Shown here: positions 26,055 to 33,367 of the stretch, in pieces
How the letters are laid out: every line of letters starts with the position of its first letter
Position numbering within the stretch: position 1 is the stretch's first letter
NCBI GenBank assembly: GCA_030612265.1
Contig: JAUWOE010000005.1
Coordinates: forward strand, 1-41,736
DNA: 41,736 bases
DNA from: Promethearchaeum sp.
GTDB taxonomy: Archaea > Asgardarchaeota > Lokiarchaeia > Sigyniarchaeales > Promethearchaeaceae
Direction: 5' to 3'
The notes under the pieces: model-generated
The model's input: the letters and a program-made list of their open reading frames with translations, nothing else
The model's database searches: none
What the model was told of the DNA's origin: nothing
Translations under genes and position numbers: made by a program

Positions 26055-27317
26055 ATGGAAAGAATAAAACCGGTAACTCCAGAATTTTTTGGTCCATTTA
26101 AGCAAGAATCTTGTGATATTTGTGGAGAATGCCTTACCCATTGTCCAATAATGGATTTTACTATTACCGAAGCAATATCAGAGATGAAAAAACTAATTAA
26201 TGGAACGCAAACAAAAAAAGTTTTATCGGAGTGCCAATCTTGTTTTACATGCAATTTCTATTGTAAAAATAATAGTAATCCAGCAAGTTTAATATTACAG
26301 AGATGGAATGAACAATATAAAAAAGAAGGATTAAAAATACGGGGAAAATACTATATGACTCTATACCCTAATTACCCAAACTTCAGGACGTACGGCATCG
26401 ATAGAATGACCGAACAAGAAACCCAGATTTTAAAAAAATGGGCAAGTTTGGAGCCTTTAAAAGGAGACACTCTTACTTATCCAGGCTGTAATGTTATTTT
26501 AACACCCACATTAACTCAAACCAGCTTTTTTAAGGATTTGGATATCCGAGGGAGATTAGAGTATTGTTGCGGAGAAACATTATTCCGAACAGGGTATACA
26601 GATTTATTATACCAAGTTGCTAAAAGATTAGATAAATGGTTTAATATCTTGAAACCAAAACATTTAATGGTGCTATGCACAGCTGGAACAAATGTTTTTA
26701 AAAATGTGCTTCCGAATTACGGTTTTAAATACAAATTCAGTTCAATAACATCATATATTGAGTGGATTTGGGATAGAATTCAATCCGGAGAGATTAAAAT
26801 TTCAAATTCCTTAGGGTTAAAAGTCACAATTCAAGATTCTTGTTATTCGAAAATGTTTGGCGATGATTATATGGACATTCCTCGTAAAATTTTAAAAGAA
26901 ATTGGTTGTGAAATCGTTGAAATGCCCAATAATCGCGAAAATATGCGTTGTTGTGGAATTGCAGCAGGTTTTAGTATCGATTCTGCGTATCACACTTTCA
27001 AACTTAGAGAAGCAACGTGCAAAAATCTTGATGATGTGAAGAAATCAAGAGCAGATGTAGTGTGCGTATATTGCTCTGGGTGTAACCAAACATATAATAT
27101 TGCAAAAAAACTTTACCTGAAGAAATTTAATTTACCAATCTTACATATAATAGAATTAATTCAAATGGCTATTGGTGAAACACCAAAGCGATTAATCGAT
27201 CGAACAGCAAATAACATTTTTTGGGGAATAATTAAGAAACAATTTCCCCATCTGTATTCAAGAAAAACCTTCAAAATCCCTCCGATTTCAGAGGATCCGA
27301 AAAATAATAAATATTAA
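26055..27317 (+). CDS. HdrD/GlpC-like Fe-S oxidoreductase (two ferredoxin motifs, two CCG domains), copy 1
   Basis: Soluble 420-residue protein of the heterodisulfide reductase D / GlpC / lactate-utilisation A type. Two [4Fe-4S] motifs lie at the N-terminus (Cys20-23-26-30 and Cys60-63-66-70). Two CCG domains follow. The first has Cys145, Cys171-Cys172-Gly and Cys208 but lacks the last Cys of the usual C-x2-C pair (LCTAGTN). The second is complete: Cys263, Cys299-Cys300-Gly, and VVCVYCSGC with Cys337 and Cys340. CCG domains of HdrB/D bind the noncubane cluster that reduces disulfides. The partner and substrate are unknown; no flavin oxidase or HdrA gene is next to it. It is followed one base later by a second, related gene. 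Confidence 0.88.
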   Translation: MERIKPVTPEFFGPFKQESCDICGECLTHCPIMDFTITEAISEMKKLINGTQTKKVLSECQSCFTCNFYCKNNSNPASLILQRWNEQYKKEGLKIRGKYYMTLYPNYPNFRTYGIDRMTEQETQILKKWASLEPLKGDTLTYPGCNVILTPTLTQTSFFKDLDIRGRLEYCCGETLFRTGYTDLLYQVAKRLDKWFNILKPKHLMVLCTAGTNVFKNVLPNYGFKYKFSSITSYIEWIWDRIQSGEIKISNSLGLKVTIQDSCYSKMFGDDYMDIPRKILKEIGCEIVEMPNNRENMRCCGIAAGFSIDSAYHTFKLREATCKNLDDVKKSRADVVCVYCSGCNQTYNIAKKLYLKKFNLPILHIIELIQMAIGETPKRLIDRTANNIFWGIIKKQFPHLYSRKTFKIPPISEDPKNNKY

Positions 27318-27318
27318 G

Positions 27319-28701
27319 ATGATAAAGATGAGTCAAAGAAAAAGAGATACAAAGGTATTCAATGAAGAAGCATGCACACGTTGCGGTGATTGTTTTCACC
27401 TCTGTCCCGAATTACAATTACCTAAAGAAGTTGCAATTGATGAAATTAAGGCGTTAATTATAGGAAAAAACACAAAATATGTTCTACAACACTGCACAAC
27501 CTGTTTTAGTTGTAATTTAATATGCCCAAATGATTGTAAACCTTATCAGTTAATTTTGGAAAACTGGAATTCACTATATAAAAAACGGGGAGCACCCCCT
27601 ATATATAGGTTTGTTTGTCCTAGCATGAAAAGCAATATTTGGCAAATGCTATACGTCTTAATGTCAAAAGAAGAAATTGGATGGATAGATAAATGGATGA
27701 ATCAACCTAATAAAGAATCAATTTTTCTAGTTGGAAATTACACACACATATTACCGTTTATACTTGGTGAATCTAAGCTTTTAGATTATTTTACTCCCGT
27801 AGATCTATTAGATCACTGGGAATGTGGAGCATATTTGTATCAAGGCGGTTATCTCGATGTTGTTAAAAGAATTGGTAAAAAATGTAAGGATGATTTTAAT
27901 AAATGGAACACAAAGAAAATAGTCACATTCCTCGATGCACTTCATTATGTGCTAACGACAACACATCCTCAAGAGATGGGAACAAATTTCTCACAAAATG
28001 TTATCCCGTTTAACCAATGGTTTTTAAATATGCTAAAAAAAGGAGAAATAAAATTTACTAACCAATTAAATTTCAAAATTACTATCCATGATAACTGCTA
28101 TTCAAAAACCGGAGGAGCCAATTATTGGGATCCTCCAAGGAAAATCTTAAGATTAACGGGATGCAAAATTATGGAAATGGAGCATATTCGTGGAGATTCT
28201 CTTTGTTGTGGGTTTGGAGCGGGAGCATCCTGGACAAAAAATATCAGTATAGCATTTGATATTTTAAAAGTTGCTCAAGTAAAAATGAAAGAAGCAGAAG
28301 CAACTGGAGCAGATGTTTTAGTTACCTATTGTGGAGGATGTTTATATCTGCTTTGGGCAGCGCGAGAAATATTCAAGAGTAAATTAAAAGTCTTCCATAG
28401 TTTTGAACTGATAAGGATGGCAATGGGTGAATCAATTGATATTTCTCAAAAAATCCACATTGAACGGGCATGGGACATAATATCTATAATTTCATACCAT
28501 TTATTCATTTCAATTTTTCATAAACCATTCTATATTGAAGAGATTACAATGGATCCAAAAAGCTTGGGGTCTCGGAAATTTATATTATTACGAATAATTC
28601 GATGGTTTTTAAGATTCAAATTAAATCGCGCGTTTTTTCGCGCGTTTTTTAAGTTATTATTGCCAATATTGAGCACACCTCGAAAATGGGAAAAAAAATG
28701 A
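27319..28701 (+). CDS. HdrD/GlpC-like Fe-S oxidoreductase, copy 2, first CCG domain degenerate
   Basis: A 460-residue relative of the preceding gene. The ferredoxin motifs are intact (Cys19-22-25-29 and Cys59-62-65-69). The second CCG domain is complete (Cys260, Cys297-Cys298-Gly, Cys338 and Cys341). In the first CCG domain the cysteines are mostly gone: Asn141 replaces the first, the CCG reads Glu168-Cys169-Gly and Asp206 stands where Cys208 is in copy 1. The C-terminus is longer, with hydrophobic and basic stretches (AWDIISIISYHLFISIF; FILLRIIRWFLRF) that could lie on the membrane. The start at 27319 is one base after the previous stop; an ATG three codons later is possible. The two are probably co-translated and may form a heterodimer. 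Confidence 0.87.
   Translation: MIKMSQRKRDTKVFNEEACTRCGDCFHLCPELQLPKEVAIDEIKALIIGKNTKYVLQHCTTCFSCNLICPNDCKPYQLILENWNSLYKKRGAPPIYRFVCPSMKSNIWQMLYVLMSKEEIGWIDKWMNQPNKESIFLVGNYTHILPFILGESKLLDYFTPVDLLDHWECGAYLYQGGYLDVVKRIGKKCKDDFNKWNTKKIVTFLDALHYVLTTTHPQEMGTNFSQNVIPFNQWFLNMLKKGEIKFTNQLNFKITIHDNCYSKTGGANYWDPPRKILRLTGCKIMEMEHIRGDSLCCGFGAGASWTKNISIAFDILKVAQVKMKEAEATGADVLVTYCGGCLYLLWAAREIFKSKLKVFHSFELIRMAMGESIDISQKIHIERAWDIISIISYHLFISIFHKPFYIEEITMDPKSLGSRKFILLRIIRWFLRFKLNRAFFRAFFKLLLPILSTPRKWEKK
28627..28650 (+). repeat. 12-base GC-rich tandem duplication inside the second Fe-S gene
   Basis: cgcgcgtttttt is repeated exactly twice in tandem (28627-28638 and 28639-28650), encoding Arg-Ala-Phe-Phe twice. 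CGCGCG is its own reverse complement, so a 6-bp hairpin with a TTTTTT loop is also possible. This is unusual in such AT-rich DNA. It lies in the C-terminal membrane-associated-looking region. Confidence 0.8.
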
Positions 28702-28781
28702 AAAAAGAAGAATTTTTAGTTTGGTTCATCAAGTTCAGTGGGATTCTTGCGATAATATTCGGAATAACATTATTGCAATAA
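28698..28781 (+). pseudogene. N-terminal piece of a frameshifted small membrane protein gene
   Basis: An ATG at 28698 overlaps the preceding stop codon (ATGA), as expected for a coupled gene. It encodes 27 residues, MKKEEF then a membrane helix (GILAIIFGITLL), before a stop at 28779-28781. The frame at 28721-29089 carries on directly from it with ITPLMDLLELP, and the joined topology (an N-terminal helix followed by three more) is much more sensible than either piece. One missing base near 28770-28776 would explain the break. A sequencing error or a natural mutation are both possible. Confidence 0.5.
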
Positions 28782-28789
28782 CACCTCTT

Positions 28790-29089
28790 ATGGATTTACT
28801 TGAGCTACCAAATTTTCCTTTTTGGGAATGGTCTTTTGGGTTATCACTCGCATTTATGGGATTCTTACTATGGTTTTCCAGTAAAGAGCTTAAAAGATAT
28901 ATTATTATTCCGGTAAGTTCAATTATTTACAGGTTCATTTTATCCGGTTTTGAGTTATACGTTGCACTAACTGTTCGACAACTATTCCCTTTTCTATTAT
29001 CCGGTGCAATTTATGATATCATATCTCCGATTTTAACAATATTTCTCCTACAAAGATCCGGTTATATTTTGAAAGGAAAATTAGATTAA
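28790..29089 (+). CDS. Small multi-pass membrane protein, main part (unknown function)
   Basis: About 99 residues with three hydrophobic helices: WSFGLSLAFMGFLLWF, a middle one ending in LYVALTVRQLF, and AIYDIISPILTIFLL. The RYIIIPVSSIIYRF and AIYDI segments look like a four-helix membrane protein family of unknown function. The frame is open from 28721 (TTG), but the residues before about 28779 look like out-of-frame noise. The ATG at 28790 is the first ATG in this frame. The true gene probably starts at 28698 in another frame. It follows the Fe-S pair and could be its membrane partner; this is inference. Confidence 0.6.
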   Translation: MDLLELPNFPFWEWSFGLSLAFMGFLLWFSSKELKRYIIIPVSSIIYRFILSGFELYVALTVRQLFPFLLSGAIYDIISPILTIFLLQRSGYILKGKLD

Positions 29090-29093
29090 CTGC

Positions 29094-29116
29094 TTAGTTT
29101 TTATGCGAAAAACTAA
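29094..29116 (+). terminator. Perfect 9-bp hairpin after the membrane protein gene
   Basis: ttagttttt (29094-29102) and aaaaactaa (29108-29116) are exact reverse complements around a five-base loop, atgcg. It begins five bases after the stop at 29089. It may terminate or protect the 3' end of the Fe-S operon transcript. It lacks a following T-run on the plus strand. Confidence 0.5.
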
Positions 29117-29188
29117 TCAATAAAATATAAATCTCGAGAGAACTCTTTTTTAACATTGCAGTTCTAATAAATTTTAGGTGTTGATTAA

Positions 29189-29581
29189 ATGAATAAATTA
29201 AATTATAATGATGAACTGTGGGATGAAATCCCTCCTTATGCATTTATGGCACTAGGAAGAAGAGGACGCGAACAAATTTCGCTAAGAGAGTGTTTTATTC
29301 CTTCATGTAATTCAACAGATGAAGATAAATTACATCCAATCAAAAAGGAGATCGAAACGAAGGAAATTCCAGATAAAAATGTACAAATCAAAAAAGTGAA
29401 ATATCTAATTCATTGTGATGAATGCTCCAACGATTTTCATTTAGTCTTTGAGCAATATATTAATAATAATATTCAAAATGAAGACGTTGAAGGTATGGAT
29501 ATTGTTATGGAAAAAGTTTTTGCGACTGATTCAGAAGATAAAGAAAACTACGGTGAGATTGGTTTTATTCAACAGAAATAA
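29189..29581 (+). CDS. Hypothetical cytoplasmic protein with a possible four-cysteine zinc site
   Basis: A 130-residue acidic protein with no signal peptide or membrane segment. Four cysteines are arranged as Cys35-x4-Cys40 and Cys76-x2-Cys79 (CFIPSC and HCDEC), which could bind zinc. I do not recognise a family. The ATG has aggtg about nine bases upstream, a good ribosome site. The gene lies 42 bases before the HAD gene at 29624 on the same strand and may share its transcript. Confidence 0.68.
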   Translation: MNKLNYNDELWDEIPPYAFMALGRRGREQISLRECFIPSCNSTDEDKLHPIKKEIETKEIPDKNVQIKKVKYLIHCDECSNDFHLVFEQYINNNIQNEDVEGMDIVMEKVFATDSEDKENYGEIGFIQQK

Positions 29582-29623
29582 ATCCAATTAAATCCAATTA
29601 ATATTCAAAAAATAGGGATTTTA

Positions 29624-30340
29624 GTGACAATTAACTGTGTTCTATTTGATTTAGACAATACATTGGTTGGAATACCAGATACTTGGAACTATTTTGATAC
29701 ATTAATTCAAGATGTTTTAAATTTGGATTATAAATTATCGATTCCTTCTATAGTTGAAAGAAATTCCTTATGGCGTTCAGGAAAAGGCTTTATTTCGATT
29801 TTAAAGAGATGGGATGTGTCTGATCCGAATGATTTTTGGATTAAATTTGATGAGAGAGATAGGAAAAAACGAAGGAAATTGATCAAGGAAAACAAATTAA
29901 TTCTCTATGATGACGTAATTCCTACTTTAAAAAAACTAAATAATATGGGAATTAAAATTGGAATCGTTAGTAACACTCCTGATTTTATCATTGAATTTGA
30001 ATTAGATGCATTTAAATTGGCACCATTTTTTGATAAAGTTCTCGGATTGGGTGATGATCAGTCAATTTGTAAACCAGAGCCAGATGGAATTAACATGATT
30101 TTAGAGGAAATGAAATGTAACCCCGCAAAAACTATTTTTATTGGAGACTCTGAAGTAGATTTAATCGCTGCTCAACGTGCAAAAGTATTCCCAATATATA
30201 TTGATAGGAATAAGGAAAAAAGGAAAAAATTTGTTATCGATCCCAAGTCATATATTAAAATAACTTCTCTTCTTCAGATTTTTGAAATTATCAAGCGTCC
30301 TCTAGAAGATGGTAAATTTCTTGCCGAGAGTATCTTATAA
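29624..30340 (+). CDS. HAD-superfamily hydrolase (canonical motifs)
   Basis: A 238-residue HAD phosphatase-like protein with all motifs standard: FDLDNTL (Asp9, Asp11), VSNTP (Ser116), CKPEP (Lys150) and GDSEVD (174-179). A helical cap lies at about 18-95. It is close in layout to the HAD at 25028. The start is GTG at 29624, supported by aggg six bases upstream; no ATG is well placed. Its last 50 bases overlap the 3' end of the convergent FtsX-like permease gene. Substrate unknown; sugar-phosphate or nucleotide-type phosphomonoesters are usual for the subfamily. Confidence 0.87.
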   Translation: MTINCVLFDLDNTLVGIPDTWNYFDTLIQDVLNLDYKLSIPSIVERNSLWRSGKGFISILKRWDVSDPNDFWIKFDERDRKKRRKLIKENKLILYDDVIPTLKKLNNMGIKIGIVSNTPDFIIEFELDAFKLAPFFDKVLGLGDDQSICKPEPDGINMILEEMKCNPAKTIFIGDSEVDLIAAQRAKVFPIYIDRNKEKRKKFVIDPKSYIKITSLLQIFEIIKRPLEDGKFLAESIL

Positions 30341-33338
30341 AAGCTATTATAAGGAACAACCAAGTGAATGAAATAACAATCCCAAGTATTACAAGAAATT
30401 CAATTAGATTGAAAAATACAGGAAGGTTTAAGAAACCTCCACCTCCAGATAAGAGATAAACCTTTGAAAAAGCGATAGACATTATGGATCCGCTTATTGT
30501 TCCAACGATGATCGATAAAATGAAGGAGACCAAAATTTGATTCGAAATGAGAGAATAAATCCCTCGTTTTCCAAAACCTCTTACAATTAATTCGCCATAC
30601 ATTGCCTTACTTTCATCTTGTGCAGAGAATACTAAAATAGAAATCCCTACAGTCAAAATTAACCCTATTATCAGAATATTAAAATAAAAAATTCCAATAA
30701 AAGGCACTGAAAGAGAATTAAACGAACTACTATCAACTAAATCCCAATTATAATTATAAAAATTATATTCATCATTAGTAAATGAATACGAAGTTGAATT
30801 TGAAATATAATTCTGAACGTTTTCATCTGTAATATCTACATTACTATTAATATTTATTAACTCAATAATTTTTTTGCTTGGAAGTACTTCAATTGAATAA
30901 TTAAATACATGATTATCAATTGCAACGAAACTATCTCTATTATTTTCATTCATATATAGTCCTGGCATTAAATCAATAACACTTATGATTTTTGCTTCGA
31001 TATATTTTTCAATATTCTGACCGTTTGTAAAATTCACTGATGATTTATGATGTAAAATTATTGTATCTCCTAAGAAATAACCATTATTTTCCAAGAAGGA
31101 AGAACTCACAATTATTCCAGCATAATCACTTGTTAAATTTTCATTATACTCAATCGCATTATTAATTTCATTAATTAGGTCATCAGATGGAAGTCTTTTG
31201 TTATTATGTTCTAAAATCGATAAATATTCGGAGAAATTGACAAAATAATTATTGTTTTCTATAGGTCCAAGGATTTGTCTCGTTTTATATACATGCGTAA
31301 TTTCATCAAAAAGAAAATTCTCATCAGAAACTTTGATTTGATTTAATTCTTCTTCGAACTGATCTAAATCAGATCTATCACTAAAATCACTTGTAGTTAC
31401 AATATAAGAATAATGCAAATCAGCCCCAACTTTAAAATTTGTTACAATATTATTCTGCCGAACTAGTGTGTTGACAGTCATATTTGAAAATATTAAAGAA
31501 GCGATAAAGATACTCAAAAGCAGAATAATCCGCACATATTGTTTTTGTCGAACCATTTCAATTCCAATGATGAAATCACGTTTTTTCATGAATGGATGAG
31601 AAATTTTTTTCGCAATATTTGCTAAACGCGAAGGAGATTCAATTAATAAATAATGCAAAAGAGCAAAAACCATTACAAAAGGGCAAATTAATGTTAAAAT
31701 TATAAGGAATTCAATTTGATTTTTGAGGAAATTAGAGATTTCAATAAAATAATCTGGAACAATAAATGTTTGTTCGATTAAGATGATTGAGTATAAGATT
31801 ATAGGAAGCAGGGAGAGAATTGCGACTTTTATACCCCATTTTGGTATTAAACTTTCCTTCTTTCTAATAAAATCGTTAATATTTAGTTTTTCTTGCCCTT
31901 TTTCAACCTCCTTTTCTTCTTTATATTTTTCAATAAAAAGAGTTGTTTCATCATAATCTAAATCATCTCCACTTTTTACTAATTCTGAGACTAACTTAGA
32001 TGTTTTCATCGAAGTGATGTGCTTGATTGATGAAATTGTTGATAAAAGAGTTAATACAATACTAAAGCCTAATGTTTCAAAAAATGTTAATATAGAGAAG
32101 TGAAAGGGCAAAGATAATCCTTGAATATTATAATCCGGTAAAGAAATGGGATTTAACCAATATTGACTGAATTTAAATATTCCAAATCCCGCAAATAGGC
32201 CTACAATGCAAATCAAGATGCTATTTAAAAATGATTCAACAATAAATTGATATACAACCATAGATTTTGGAAATCCACGCATTCTCATTGAGAAAAACTC
32301 ATGATATCTCTTACGAACTTTAGATTTATTAGCAATTGACCCTAAATATACTGCAAAAATAGCAATTGGGATATTTGTAATTTGGATTTTTAATCGGAGA
32401 TCAGATTGAGAATTGTATTGATCTTTTAATACAGGAGTTAAATAATTATCAATAGTAATTCCAGCAGGAAGATGAACAGCGATTTTGTAAAGATCTGATT
32501 CAATACTATCTGAAGTGATTTTTAAAAAAGCAATATTTATTCCATCACGATTATATTGAATATTGAATGTAGGAATTACTTTGAAACCATAATTTGGATA
32601 TTTATTGATTTCTGGATTATCTTTTAATGCCTCAATCAAACTTTTATATGGGTAATAATCATATGATTCTTCTAAATTATTAAATCCAAACATTAAAAAA
32701 GCTCTTGTTGATTTATCCATTCTCCCAAAAGTTTTTTCTTCATATTGGGGACTGTAAATCCCAACAATATTAATTCCTGATATATTTTTTGCTTCAACAT
32801 CTATTTGAAAAGGTAATGTTTGATTAACTCCAATTGATACATTATATTTTTCTACCAATTTTTCACTCACTAAAAACTCTTCAGGAGCATTTGGAATAAC
32901 GCCGTCAATTAACCGATAATATTCTGAAAACCGGGACGATTGGTATAAATCTAAATTTGAAAAAACCCATATAGGAACATCAACTTTCGTCTCATTATCT
33001 TCAGTTTTATACTGTAAATTACAGCTTGATGAAGACATATAATGTATAAAAAACTCATCTTGATAATTTAATTCTGAATTACTAAATAAATTTTGAATCT
33101 CCAAACCTTCTTCTGGTATTGTTATGTCTAAGGAAGGTTCAAGATTTGCTCCATAATCAACACTAAAATCAACAAAGTCAGTATATGATTTATTAAGTGT
33201 AAAATTTTGAGCTGAGTCATAATAATAACCAAAACCAGCAACCATTGATACAGCTAATCCCAAAGCAATTATAGTTAGTTTTGATTGCCCAATATACTTA
33301 AACGCCTGATGTAAATAAAATCCCATTTTGTTTGACAA
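30291..33338 (-). CDS. FtsX/MacB-like ABC transporter permease, 1015 aa
   Basis: Large permease of the LolCDE/MacB (type VII) class. A membrane helix near the start (LTIIALGLAVSMVAGFGYYY) is followed by an extracellular domain of about 280 residues. Then comes a cluster of helices with a charged cytoplasmic segment (about 455-490), a second extracellular domain (about 640-880), and a last group of helices (NILIIGLILTVGISILVF onward). This is a duplicated FtsX layout. The start is TTG at 33338: gaggt lies eight bases before it, while the ATG four codons later would be 20 bases away. It is the last gene of the ABC operon, 29 bases after the other permease. These systems move lipids, lipoproteins or peptides or transmit force; the substrate is not visible. 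Confidence 0.86.
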   Translation of the reverse strand: MSNKMGFYLHQAFKYIGQSKLTIIALGLAVSMVAGFGYYYDSAQNFTLNKSYTDFVDFSVDYGANLEPSLDITIPEEGLEIQNLFSNSELNYQDEFFIHYMSSSSCNLQYKTEDNETKVDVPIWVFSNLDLYQSSRFSEYYRLIDGVIPNAPEEFLVSEKLVEKYNVSIGVNQTLPFQIDVEAKNISGINIVGIYSPQYEEKTFGRMDKSTRAFLMFGFNNLEESYDYYPYKSLIEALKDNPEINKYPNYGFKVIPTFNIQYNRDGINIAFLKITSDSIESDLYKIAVHLPAGITIDNYLTPVLKDQYNSQSDLRLKIQITNIPIAIFAVYLGSIANKSKVRKRYHEFFSMRMRGFPKSMVVYQFIVESFLNSILICIVGLFAGFGIFKFSQYWLNPISLPDYNIQGLSLPFHFSILTFFETLGFSIVLTLLSTISSIKHITSMKTSKLVSELVKSGDDLDYDETTLFIEKYKEEKEVEKGQEKLNINDFIRKKESLIPKWGIKVAILSLLPIILYSIILIEQTFIVPDYFIEISNFLKNQIEFLIILTLICPFVMVFALLHYLLIESPSRLANIAKKISHPFMKKRDFIIGIEMVRQKQYVRIILLLSIFIASLIFSNMTVNTLVRQNNIVTNFKVGADLHYSYIVTTSDFSDRSDLDQFEEELNQIKVSDENFLFDEITHVYKTRQILGPIENNNYFVNFSEYLSILEHNNKRLPSDDLINEINNAIEYNENLTSDYAGIIVSSSFLENNGYFLGDTIILHHKSSVNFTNGQNIEKYIEAKIISVIDLMPGLYMNENNRDSFVAIDNHVFNYSIEVLPSKKIIELININSNVDITDENVQNYISNSTSYSFTNDEYNFYNYNWDLVDSSSFNSLSVPFIGIFYFNILIIGLILTVGISILVFSAQDESKAMYGELIVRGFGKRGIYSLISNQILVSFILSIIVGTISGSIMSIAFSKVYLLSGGGGFLNLPVFFNLIEFLVILGIVISFTWLFLIIAFIRYSRQEIYHLLEDA

Positions 33339-33367
33339 ATACTTTTACCTCTAAGTTTTTTTATGAT

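Noticed and set aside
28721-28789. TTG start and first 23 residues of the frame 28721-29089
   Set aside because: The residues read as out-of-frame sequence, whereas the ATG at 28698 is coupled to the upstream stop and encodes a sensible membrane helix.
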